Positions 14,240 to 20,688 of a stretch of DNA of 23,314 bases are shown here, piece after piece (position 1 is the stretch's first letter; the number at the start of each line of letters is the position of its first letter). Source of the DNA: JANWHZ01 sp035545555 (GTDB lineage: Bacteria > Patescibacteriota > Saccharimonadia > Saccharimonadales > UBA4665). The stretch spans positions 1 to 23,314 of the forward strand of contig DASZYD010000017.1 in the NCBI GenBank assembly GCA_035545555.1, written 5' to 3'. Made by a program: the position numbers and the translations under genes. The notes below the pieces were generated by a model. The model did not search any database, had not been told where the DNA came from, and saw nothing but the letters and a program-made list of their open reading frames with translations.

Positions 14240-14247
14240 TGACAGTG

Positions 14248-14283
14248 ATGGCCTACAACGAATGTAGGCTGTTTTTATTGTGA
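14248..14283 (+). CDS. Putative leaderless 11-aa leader peptide of secE-nusG
   Basis: ATG 14248 reads MAYNECRLFLL and stops at TGA 14281-14283. The -10 box ends 8 nt before the ATG, so the mRNA would begin at the ORF. Codons 2-8 form the terminator-like stem-loop and codons 8-10 the T-run; the stop codon overlaps the GAGGAG Shine-Dalgarno of secE. The peptide itself has no obvious regulatory codon run. A short ORF could occur by chance; the placement is what supports it. Confidence 0.4.
   Translation: MAYNECRLFLL
14251..14276 (+). terminator. Intrinsic-terminator-like hairpin in the secE leader (possible attenuator)
   Basis: GCCTACA (14251-14257) pairs perfectly with TGTAGGC (14263-14269) around the loop ACGAA, followed by TG and a run of five T (14272-14276). 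The T-run is on the plus-strand side only. The upstream gene is on the minus strand, so the hairpin lies inside the secE-nusG leader and would act there. Confidence 0.55.
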
Positions 14284-14293
14284 GGAGTAGTCC

Positions 14294-14731
14294 GTGGCCA
14301 ACTCGTCGCCCAGCACGCCAACATCACACAAACATCGCCAGCTACGGTCGGCACCGCAGACAATGCGTGAGCGCGCCGAGCGGCAAACGGCTCATGAGCA
14401 GCGCAAACAGCTCCGCCGCCCATCTACCATATTCGGCCGCGTGTGGCACACCGTTCGTCATACCATCGCCGCTCCGTTCCGCTGGATTGCGCGATGGTCG
14501 TTCTGGCGCCTCAAGCCGGTCCGCGTGACCGGCCATGTACTGGCGATCATCGTCGCACCGCCGTACCTGCGTGGCAGCTGGCGCGAGCTCCGACAGGTCG
14601 ACTGGCCCAACCGCAAGCAGACCCGCCAGCTGACCGGTGCCGTTATTATGTTCGCTGTCGTGTTCGGACTTCTGGTGGCTGCCCTTGATTACGGCTTAGA
14701 CAGATTATTTAAACAGGTGATTGTAAAGTGA
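14294..14731 (+). CDS. secE: Preprotein translocase subunit SecE with basic N-terminal extension
   Basis: The C-terminal 55 residues are a canonical bacterial SecE: SWRELRQVDWPNRKQT (about 95-110, amphipathic helix) followed by one transmembrane helix (about 113-133). SecE clamps SecY in the general secretion channel of the cytoplasmic membrane. The protein is 145 aa, about twice the minimal family length, because of an Arg/Lys/His-rich N-terminal region without clear domain. The GTG start at 14294 is set by GAGGAG (14282-14287) six bases upstream. The stop overlaps the GTG of nusG by 4 nt, as in the usual secE-nusG pair. Confidence 0.93.
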   Translation: MANSSPSTPTSHKHRQLRSAPQTMRERAERQTAHEQRKQLRRPSTIFGRVWHTVRHTIAAPFRWIARWSFWRLKPVRVTGHVLAIIVAPPYLRGSWRELRQVDWPNRKQTRQLTGAVIMFAVVFGLLVAALDYGLDRLFKQVIVK

Positions 14732-15273
14732 GCACAACAAGATACGACTCTCAAAAACACTGGTATGCCATCCATACCTATAGCGGCTACGAAGAGAAGG
14801 TAGCCGAGAGTATCCGCCAGCGCGCCGACTCATTGGATATGAAGGACAAAATCTTCAAGGCGCTCGTACCGAAAGAAAAAATGATCGAGGTCAAGAACGG
14901 CAAGCGCCGCATCGTCGAGAAACGCATCTTCCAGGGCTATGTCCTGGTGCAGATGAAGATGAGCGAGGATGCTTGGTACATCGTGCGCAACACGCCGAGT
15001 GTGACCGGCTTTGTGGGCTCCGGCACCGAGCCGACGCCGCTCAGCGACGAGGAGATTGAGAAGATCAACAAGCGCATGGGCGTCGAGCAGCCGAAGCATA
15101 AGATCGACTTTACGGTTGGCGAGGTCGTCAGCATTACCGACGGACCGTTCAAGGGCTTTGACGGGGCCGTCAACGAGATTGACCCGCAAAAAGGCAAGCT
15201 CAAGGTGCTCGTCAACATGTTCGGCCGAGAAACGCCGGTCGAGCTGGATAGCCTCCAAGTCAAGAAGATGTAA
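14728..15273 (+). CDS. nusG: Transcription termination/antitermination factor NusG
   Basis: A 181-aa NusG of normal length. The NGN domain shows HWYAIHTYSGYEEKVAESI, then FPGY-like IFQGYVLVQMKMSEDAWYIVRNTPSVTGFVG; the C-terminal KOW domain is FTVGEVVSITDGPFKGFDGAVNEID followed by LVNMFGRETPVELD. It binds RNA polymerase and links it to ribosomes or Rho. The start is GTG 14728 overlapping the secE stop (GTGA), implying coupled translation. Unusually, rplK does not follow directly: a membrane protein gene lies between. Confidence 0.96.
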   Translation: MSTTRYDSQKHWYAIHTYSGYEEKVAESIRQRADSLDMKDKIFKALVPKEKMIEVKNGKRRIVEKRIFQGYVLVQMKMSEDAWYIVRNTPSVTGFVGSGTEPTPLSDEEIEKINKRMGVEQPKHKIDFTVGEVVSITDGPFKGFDGAVNEIDPQKGKLKVLVNMFGRETPVELDSLQVKKM

Positions 15274-15293
15274 CTTTTGGCATCCCGTCGGTT

Positions 15294-15923
15294 ATGCAGC
15301 AAGAGTTCATCAAGCAAATGGTCTGCCGGGTTTTCGGCGAAGAGGCTCAACCGCTCGACGCCCTGACCGGCGCGCCTGTTCGCGAGCAAGACTCCCTCGC
15401 CTATGAAAAGTACCTGGCGCTTAAAGCGCGGGTATATAAGGGCCTCGGCATTGCCGCAGTCGCCGGCGCGACACTTATGGCGGTATTCACAGGCGTGGAA
15501 GTTGTCAGCAATTTCAATAGCCTGCCTGATATAGCAGCGAAACTCCCGGACGCCTACGCGGCCATGTACACCGTCACGCGAGGCCTCGCCTCCTTCCTGC
15601 AAGCTAATACGCTGTTTTCAGCGATGACAACATACTATCTGGGGGAAGGCGCGGCGACTGCTTTGTCCGCCTCGGATGAGGCTCGCACGGAACTGGCCGT
15701 TGAAACATGCAAGCGGGAGCTCGCCTCCGCAGCGCTCCCGCAACCGGCCCAAGAAGCAGCGGCCGAGCAGTTCTTGAGCCAGGGTATGCTCGCGGAACAC
15801 GCAGCAGCAATAGAGTATCCTGCCGTAGTGTATGAGGAGGGCGATTTTTCGCCATATACGAACGGTTACACGGGCCAATCTATGCTGGCGCAGCAACCAT
15901 TGCCCAATGCCAGCGATATATAG
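15294..15923 (+). CDS. Membrane protein of unknown function between nusG and rplK
   Basis: A 209-aa protein I do not recognise. Residues 1-45 are polar (FIKQMVCRVFGEEAQPLDAL). Two hydrophobic stretches lie at about 47-67 (GLGIAAVAGATLMAVFTGVEV) and 85-115. The C-terminal 90 residues are Ala/Glu-rich and helical, ending in a Gln/Asn/Pro tail. A hairpin membrane anchor with cytoplasmic ends is likely. It follows nusG after 20 nt without clear Shine-Dalgarno, so it may ride on the secE-nusG mRNA. The rplK promoter is built into its last codons and stop. The position beside secE suggests, but does not prove, a membrane or secretion link. Confidence 0.7.
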   Translation: MQQEFIKQMVCRVFGEEAQPLDALTGAPVREQDSLAYEKYLALKARVYKGLGIAAVAGATLMAVFTGVEVVSNFNSLPDIAAKLPDAYAAMYTVTRGLASFLQANTLFSAMTTYYLGEGAATALSASDEARTELAVETCKRELASAALPQPAQEAAAEQFLSQGMLAEHAAAIEYPAVVYEEGDFSPYTNGYTGQSMLAQQPLPNASDI

Positions 15924-15929
15924 TATAAT
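15900..15929 (+). promoter_or_regulatory. rplK-rplA promoter
   Basis: TTGCCC (15900-15905), 18-nt spacer, consensus TATAAT (15924-15929). The stop TAG (15921-15923) of the preceding gene touches the -10. The start near 15936 gives a leader of about 70 nt. Confidence 0.65.
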
Positions 15930-15966
15930 CACATCTGTTACGCACTACTTATATGGTAGGAGGGCA

Positions 15967-15985
15967 GGCAGGGCTTCTACTTGCC
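15967..15985 (+). promoter_or_regulatory. Hairpin in the rplK leader, candidate ribosomal-protein operator
   Basis: GGCAGG (15967-15972) pairs with CTTGCC (15980-15985) through one G-U pair around a 7-nt loop, 9 nt before the AAGGAG Shine-Dalgarno. L1 represses rplK-rplA mRNAs in several bacteria by binding their leader; I cannot match this hairpin to the L1 consensus, so the role is inference. Confidence 0.25.
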
Positions 15986-16007
15986 GGCTCGAAAAAGGAG
16001 AAGACAT

Positions 16008-16436
16008 ATGGCGAAAGCCGTCAAAGCACAACTCAAGATGAAAATTCCGGCCGGCCGCGCTAGCGCCGCGCCGCCGGTTGGTAGCACGCTTGGCCAGTAC
16101 GGCGTGAACATGATGGATTTCATCACCAAGTTCAATGACCAGACCAAAGACCTGCAGGGCGCTACTCTTACGGCGCACATCACGGTATATGAAGACCGCA
16201 CCATGGACTTCCGTGTGGTAGGCATGCCGACCGATGACCGCATCCGCGCTGAGCTGGGCATCCAGAAAGGCTCCGGTCGCTCGAACAGCGAGAAGATCCC
16301 TAAGAAGCTGACCCAGGCGCAGCTGACCAAGATCGCCACCGAAAAAGCGAAAGACATGAACACTGACGATGTCGAGGCTGTCAAGAAGATGGTCGCCGGC
16401 ACCGCCCGAAGCATGGGCGTGGAAGTAGAGCAATAA
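16008..16436 (+). CDS. rplK: Large-subunit ribosomal protein uL11
   Basis: A 142-aa L11 of normal length: MAKAVKAQLKMKIPAGRASAAPPVG with the N-terminal domain, then the C-terminal rRNA-binding domain (TLTQAQ-like KKLTQAQLTKIATEKAKDMNTDDVEAVKKMVAGTARSMG pattern). It forms the GTPase-associated centre of 23S rRNA. The start at 16008 is fixed by AAGGAG (15995-16000) seven bases upstream; the frame opens nine codons earlier but those have no family similarity. It is followed by rplA after 54 nt. Confidence 0.97.
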   Translation: MAKAVKAQLKMKIPAGRASAAPPVGSTLGQYGVNMMDFITKFNDQTKDLQGATLTAHITVYEDRTMDFRVVGMPTDDRIRAELGIQKGSGRSNSEKIPKKLTQAQLTKIATEKAKDMNTDDVEAVKKMVAGTARSMGVEVEQ

Positions 16437-16490
16437 TCTAACCTGTGGGAGCCCGCGGACGGGCGTTTGCACCACAAAGGAGCAATCATC

Positions 16491-17387
16491 ATGGCAGAAG
16501 CCAACGAAACCGAGAACAGGCAGCCGGTCGAGACACTCGAAACCGCTGAACCTGCCAAAGCGCCAGCCGCCGCCAAGGCCGGCAAGCGCAGCGCTAAGGC
16601 GCTGAAAGAGGCTGAAGAGAAGCAGGCAAAGGAAGAGCGCAAAGCACATGCCGCCGAGGCAGAAACAGCCGGGGGGGAGCAGCCGAAGCAAGCCGCCCGG
16701 CCGACCCGCAGCCGCGTTGCGCGCAGCGGCAAGAAATTCCGCGACGCTGCTGCTAAGATTGAACGGGGCAAGCAGTACGCGCCGGTCGAGGCGCTGGCGC
16801 TGGCTATCGCTACCAGCCCGGTCAAGTTCGACGCGACCGTCGAGCTGCATATCAATCTGGCGGTTGACCCGAAAGTCGCCGACCAAAACGTCCGCGACAA
16901 TCTGGTATTGCCCGCCGGTACCGGCAAGTCCGTCCGTGTGGCCGTCTTTGCTGACGAGAAGGTTGACAATGCCGACGTCAGCGGTGTTGAGGCTATTCTC
17001 AAAGCACTCGAAAAGGGCGCCATCGACTTTGATATTCTTATTGCCACTCCGGCCAACATGCCGAAGCTCGGCAGATATGCCCGCCTACTGGGGCCGCGCG
17101 GCCTGATGCCCAACCCCAAGAGTGGCACGGTCACGACCGACGTGCAAAAAGCCGTCAACGAGGCCAAAGCCGGCCGCGTGGAATATCGCGTAGACAGCAC
17201 CGGCATCGTACACTTGGGCATCGGCAAGGTATCGTTCGGCAGGGATAAGCTGCTTGAGAACTTTCAGGCAGTCATTGCCAGCGTCAAAGCCAACAAGCCG
17301 GCCAGCGTCAAAGGCGGCTACATCAAGGCCGTGCACATCGCCTCAACCATGGGCCCGGGCATCAGTGTCAGCTTGGCAGATCTGTAA
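16491..17387 (+). CDS. rplA: Large-subunit ribosomal protein uL1 with N-terminal extension
   Basis: The L1 core begins near residue 78 (RSGKKFRDAAAKIERG) and contains the expected blocks: NLAVDPKVADQNVR, RVAVFADEK, GPRGLMPNPKSGTVT and the C-terminal KGGYIKAVHIASTMGPGI. L1 forms the stalk at the ribosomal E site and often represses its own operon. In front of the core is an extra region of about 75 residues rich in Ala, Glu and Lys, predicted helical or disordered, giving 298 aa against about 230 in most bacteria. The start ATG 16491 has AAAGGAG nine bases upstream. A short GCCCG/CGGGC hairpin (16451-16464) lies between rplK and rplA. Confidence 0.95.
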   Translation: MAEANETENRQPVETLETAEPAKAPAAAKAGKRSAKALKEAEEKQAKEERKAHAAEAETAGGEQPKQAARPTRSRVARSGKKFRDAAAKIERGKQYAPVEALALAIATSPVKFDATVELHINLAVDPKVADQNVRDNLVLPAGTGKSVRVAVFADEKVDNADVSGVEAILKALEKGAIDFDILIATPANMPKLGRYARLLGPRGLMPNPKSGTVTTDVQKAVNEAKAGRVEYRVDSTGIVHLGIGKVSFGRDKLLENFQAVIASVKANKPASVKGGYIKAVHIASTMGPGISVSLADL

Positions 17388-17404
17388 ATCATCTAGGGGG
17401 TACT

Positions 17405-17959
17405 ATGTCAGAGCAGTTCCGTGACCTTAACAGTGTTGAGGCTGCATACCTCCCTCCAATGACCCACGAGCACCAGGCGGCTGTGGCGGCGCACGATGCA
17501 ATCGCCTCTGCGACCTCGCTTATCGAGAATCAGTGGGAACTGTATAACAAGCCAACAATCGATACTGACATCGACGGCATCACGTACCATGTCCGGTTGC
17601 CGCATTTGCGCGGTGGCAAGCACGGTGCTGTGGCGATTATGGAGTGGCGGGGAACAGACGGCGGAGACGTATCGTGTGTCCTGCGCAAAGCCCACGGCAA
17701 TACGGGCCTTGTTGATGCACAGCACTACCTCGAGAGTATTCAGGCCGAGCCAAGTATCGCCGAAGTAGTGCCGCAATTGTACGGCATGGTTGGCGAATGG
17801 GCTGTCATAGAGCGGCTGCAAGGCCTGGAGCTTGATGAGATTACTGGCGTCCAGGCCTTCGTATGTCGACCAATATGCTGCACAGACGTACTCGCTCATC
17901 GCCCGCATGTCCCATGCCAAGGTCTCATTCAACGACGTCAGGTTTACCAACGGGCATAA
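17405..17959 (+). CDS. Kinase-fold protein, N-terminal part (gene interrupted by frameshift near 17861)
   Basis: The ATG at 17405 follows AGGGGG. The frame encodes a kinase-like N-lobe: after a polar start, SCVLRKAHG (candidate ATP-binding Lys), DAQHYLESIQAEPS (the alpha-C-like helix) and VVPQLYGMVGEWAVIERLQGLELDE (hinge-like). After VQAF (17860) the frame turns into unlikely, Cys-rich sequence to a stop at 17959, while skipping base 17861 continues into YVDQYAAQTYSL and a kinase-like C-lobe in the next frame. The joined product would be about 369 aa. A base insertion in the gene or the assembly is the simplest reading. I recognise no specific kinase family. Confidence 0.6.
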   Translation: MSEQFRDLNSVEAAYLPPMTHEHQAAVAAHDAIASATSLIENQWELYNKPTIDTDIDGITYHVRLPHLRGGKHGAVAIMEWRGTDGGDVSCVLRKAHGNTGLVDAQHYLESIQAEPSIAEVVPQLYGMVGEWAVIERLQGLELDEITGVQAFVCRPICCTDVLAHRPHVPCQGLIQRRQVYQRA

Positions 17960-18515
17960 CGTCATGGCTGACCCCGAGACAGGTGCCGTACGGCTGGTAG
18001 AGCAAACGGCGCTTGAGCCTGGTGCCTACCGCGAGCCGAATGAGCTTATTGCGGCACAGCTGTTTACGGAGCTAGACGCGCTCATATCACCCACTAGAGA
18101 TATCGCCCAAGAGGTCACGCCGCGCGACCAGATGCGCCGGCGATATGCCTATAGCCTTATGAAGCAGGCCGTGCAAGATGTCGATCCCAAGGATCTTTAT
18201 ATACGGACACGGCGGGTCAATCCTGACCACCCCGGCTACAGAAACGCGTGGTTCTTCCAGAACTGGCAGCAGCTGACCGATCAGCAGTACCAGTCGATAC
18301 TTGACAACTTCCGTACCGGCAAGGGTTATTCGCAAGTCAACTATGACGGACGCGGCTTTACTGAAGCGCTCTCGCCCGAGTTGATTGACGCGCTTCACGC
18401 CGACGACTTTGATGCCTTCGTCGGCCTCGTTACTGCAGACAGACACAAAATGGACATAACCGACGAGGCCGATCCACGCTATGGGTCTGTCACGTTGCTA
18501 TCCTCGGAGTCATAG
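17835..18515 (+). CDS. Kinase-fold protein, C-terminal part (second frame of the interrupted gene)
   Basis: In the +1 frame the protein contains SHAKVSFNDVRFTNGHNVMAD, where Asp and Asn are spaced as in the catalytic H-x-D-x4-N loop of protein and APH-type kinases but His is replaced by Phe; the following RLVEQ stands where DFG/D normally lies. So even repaired, the kinase may be catalytically degenerate. The region from about 18090 (RRRYAYSLMKQAVQD, later NWQQLTDQQYQSILDNFRTG) is helical and unassigned. An ATG at 17835 preceded by GGAG could allow separate translation, but the best reading joins it at about 17862 to the upstream frame. Confidence 0.55.
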   Translation: MRLLASRPSYVDQYAAQTYSLIARMSHAKVSFNDVRFTNGHNVMADPETGAVRLVEQTALEPGAYREPNELIAAQLFTELDALISPTRDIAQEVTPRDQMRRRYAYSLMKQAVQDVDPKDLYIRTRRVNPDHPGYRNAWFFQNWQQLTDQQYQSILDNFRTGKGYSQVNYDGRGFTEALSPELIDALHADDFDAFVGLVTADRHKMDITDEADPRYGSVTLLSSES

Positions 18516-18520
18516 AGCAC

Positions 18521-18549
18521 TTTACAGTGCAACGTCGGCGCGTCATACT
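18521..18549 (+). promoter_or_regulatory. Promoter of the acidic small ORF and GT4 gene
   Basis: TTTACA (18521-18526), 17-nt spacer, CATACT (18544-18549). It starts 6 nt after the stop of the kinase-like gene. The -35 lies inside a short inverted repeat GCACT-TTAC-AGTGC (18518-18531), which could be an operator. Confidence 0.5.
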
Positions 18550-18567
18550 GACAGGCGGTAGCATGTA

Positions 18568-18708
18568 ATGGCCGGGGACCGGCGGGGTACAGAAATGGCA
18601 AACGAACCAGCCAGCGATGGGTATTATGACGAGGATATGGGCTCGGACGACGAGCTCGACCTGAGCTTCCTGGATGAACAAAGAGGCGATCCCGACGAGT
18701 CGGACTAG
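18568..18708 (+). CDS. 46-aa acidic small protein, unknown function
   Basis: From ATG 18568 the frame reads 46 codons to TAG 18706. After a short basic start (MAGDRRGTE) it is dominated by Asp and Glu (DEDMGSDDELDLSFLDEQ), with no Cys, His or Lys; such a protein should be disordered, perhaps a partner of a basic protein. An internal ATG (codon 10) is an alternative start. It lies between a good promoter and the GT4 gene, whose ATG follows 7 nt after its stop, so coupling is likely. Immediately upstream an ATG-TAA start-stop pair (18563-18568) overlaps its start. Confidence 0.5.
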   Translation: MAGDRRGTEMANEPASDGYYDEDMGSDDELDLSFLDEQRGDPDESD

Positions 18709-18715
18709 CCCGCAG

Positions 18716-19903
18716 ATGCCGCTCCGGGTCGGTCTGGTTGTCCCGCATATTTTTATGCAGCGGGCTATGGTAGGTTCTGTTATCTTTTCGCCGGCGGAGT
18801 TGGCGCTTAATCTGACGACCGGGCTGCATGAGCTGGGCGCCGACGTGACACTGTTTACGCCCGGGCCGGTCGACGCGCCGGTGCGCACCATCACCGCTGA
18901 TTTGAGCTATTTCGAGGAGGAACTAGCCGGCCGCGGCGACTCTTACACCGATCTGCTCAAAAAACATCCGTTCACCTTTATAACCTTGGCCCGCCAGGTG
19001 CAAGCCGAGCTCATCGCGCGCGCCTACGACATGGCTAATCGCGGCGAACTGGATATTATACACATATATACCAACGAGGAGGAGCTTGCCCTGCCGTTTG
19101 CGGCGCTCTGCCGGCGGCCGGTCGTCTTTACCCATCACGATCCGTTCAACTTCTTGGTGAAATACAAGAACGTGCTGCCGAAATACGCGCGGCTCAATTG
19201 GATATCGCTCTCATACGCCCAGCGGGCAGGCATGCCGGCTGATACCAACTGGGTCGCGAACATCTACCATGGTCTGCCGGCAGCCGCGCTCCACCCGGCT
19301 GCACGCCCGACGGCCGCGTATATCGCATTTCTGGGGAGGATTATCGAACCGAAGGGACTCCACCTGGCAATCGCCGCCGTACGCGCCTACAATGCCAGCA
19401 CGACGCAACCGCTCAAGCTGAAAATTGCCGGCAAACATTACGCCGGGCACGCCAAAGATACGTACTGGCAGCAACGCATCGCCCCGCAGCTGCATGGCGA
19501 CGATATCGAGTTCGTCGGCTTTGTCGGCGCAGCCGGCAAACAGGAGTTCCTAGCCAACGCCCGGGCGCTACTGGTGCCATCGCTGTTCGCAGAGCCGTTC
19601 GGCATGGTGAGTATCGAGGCACTGGCCTGCGGCACACCAGTGATTGCCTTGGACTCGGGTGCGTTACCGGAAGTTATCAAAGATGCCAAGACCGGATATG
19701 TCGTACCGAAGGCATACGACGGTGGCGGCCAGCTTGACGAAGCGGCAACCGCGCAGGCTCTGGCCGCCGCCATCGGCCGGATTGATGCCATCGACCGGCA
19801 CGCCTGCCGTGCCGACTTCGAAGCCCGCTTCACTGCCGCACGTATGTGCCGCGAGCATCTCACCCTCTACGAACAACTCACACTATTACCAGATCGGCCT
19901 TGA
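18716..19903 (+). CDS. GT4 family glycosyltransferase
   Basis: A 395-aa GT-B enzyme starting MPLRVGLVVPHIFMQ. It has the N-terminal nucleotide-sugar-independent domain (SPAELALNLTTGLHELGADVTLF), AYIAFLGRIIEPKGLHLAI at the domain border, and the E-x7-E signature AEPFGMVSIEA (Glu293, Glu301). Such enzymes build glycolipids or surface glycans, or mannosylate lipids; the donor is not evident. I choose ATG 18716 because family members start just before the first strand, although the frame opens at 18674 within the preceding small ORF. The 3' end overlaps the convergent thyA gene by 26 nt. Confidence 0.88.
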   Translation: MPLRVGLVVPHIFMQRAMVGSVIFSPAELALNLTTGLHELGADVTLFTPGPVDAPVRTITADLSYFEEELAGRGDSYTDLLKKHPFTFITLARQVQAELIARAYDMANRGELDIIHIYTNEEELALPFAALCRRPVVFTHHDPFNFLVKYKNVLPKYARLNWISLSYAQRAGMPADTNWVANIYHGLPAAALHPAARPTAAYIAFLGRIIEPKGLHLAIAAVRAYNASTTQPLKLKIAGKHYAGHAKDTYWQQRIAPQLHGDDIEFVGFVGAAGKQEFLANARALLVPSLFAEPFGMVSIEALACGTPVIALDSGALPEVIKDAKTGYVVPKAYDGGGQLDEAATAQALAAAIGRIDAIDRHACRADFEARFTAARMCREHLTLYEQLTLLPDRP

Positions 19904-20687
19904 TGTGCGGGTGTGACTGATACCTCTCCAGTACGAAGTTCTCTTCTGTAAAGTCGTCGATGCTGGCGACGTCGCCAACGATGTTGAGCGTCGGGAACGG
20001 GTAGGGCTTGCGGCGCAACTGTTCTTTGGCCGGCTCGATATGATTTTTATAGAGGTGCGAATCGCCGCCAGAGATGACCAGCTCGCGCGCTTCCAGTCCG
20101 GTGAGGTGCGCGACCATGTGCAGCAGCAGCGCATACTGTGCAATATTGAATGGCGCGCCCAAAAAGACATCCCACGACCGCTGATAGAGCTGCAAGCGCA
20201 GCTTGCCTTTGGTCACGTCGAACTGGAACATGGTGTGGCAGGGTGGCAGGCGCATCTCGCTGAGCTCGCCGGCGTTCCAGGCACTGACGATGATCGCCTT
20301 GGAGTTGGGGTTATGCTTGATCTCATCGATGGCCCACTGCAGCTGGTCAAACTCGCTGCCGTCGGGGCGCCGCCAGTGACGCCATTGCACACCGTACACG
20401 CGCCCCAGATCGCGCTTGCCGTTCAAAAAGCCGTCCCAATAGTGAATGTTGTGCTCGTGCAGGTAGTCAACCTCTGAGGACCCGGAAACAAACCACAGCA
20501 GTTCGTGCAGCAATAGCTTAAACGGCATCTTTTTGGTCGTCAGCAGCGGGAAGCCGTAGCGCATATCAAAGTGCAGCTGCGTACCGAAGATCGTCTTGAT
20601 GCCGTGGATGCCGCGTGTCTCTTTGCTGTGACCGTCTTTGATGATATCGGCCATGAGTTTGAGGTATTGGTATTCAGGATGCGCCAT
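19878..20687 (-). CDS. thyA: Thymidylate synthase
   Basis: A 269-aa ThyA of normal length: FPLLTTKKMPFKLLLHELLWFVSG, WDGFLNGKRDLGRVYGVQWRHW, and LPPCHTMFQFDV with the catalytic Cys150, then LYQRSWDVFLGAPFNIAQYALLLHM and SGGDSHLYKNH for dUMP and folate binding. It methylates dUMP to dTMP with methylene-tetrahydrofolate. It starts one base after the stop of the HIT-deaminase gene, with GAGGGTG as ribosome site, so the deaminase that probably supplies dUMP is translated from the same mRNA. The C-terminus (KADLVIV) differs slightly from the usual final residues. Confidence 0.97.
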   Translation of the reverse strand: MAHPEYQYLKLMADIIKDGHSKETRGIHGIKTIFGTQLHFDMRYGFPLLTTKKMPFKLLLHELLWFVSGSSEVDYLHEHNIHYWDGFLNGKRDLGRVYGVQWRHWRRPDGSEFDQLQWAIDEIKHNPNSKAIIVSAWNAGELSEMRLPPCHTMFQFDVTKGKLRLQLYQRSWDVFLGAPFNIAQYALLLHMVAHLTGLEARELVISGGDSHLYKNHIEPAKEQLRRKPYPFPTLNIVGDVASIDDFTEENFVLERYQSHPHIKADLVIV

Positions 20688-20688
20688 G

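Noticed and set aside
14239..14244. Consensus TTGACA as the secE -35
   Set aside because: No acceptable -10 lies 16-18 nt downstream, and that region is the terminator stem; TTGACC/TACCCT fits better.
15945..17227. Long minus-strand open frames over rplK-rplA
   Set aside because: They are antisense to unmistakable L11 and L1 genes; long shadow frames are expected at this GC content.
17855..17870. Programmed +1 frameshift in the kinase-like gene
   Set aside because: No in-frame stop, slippery codon or upstream stimulatory Shine-Dalgarno is at the shift point; an indel is simpler.
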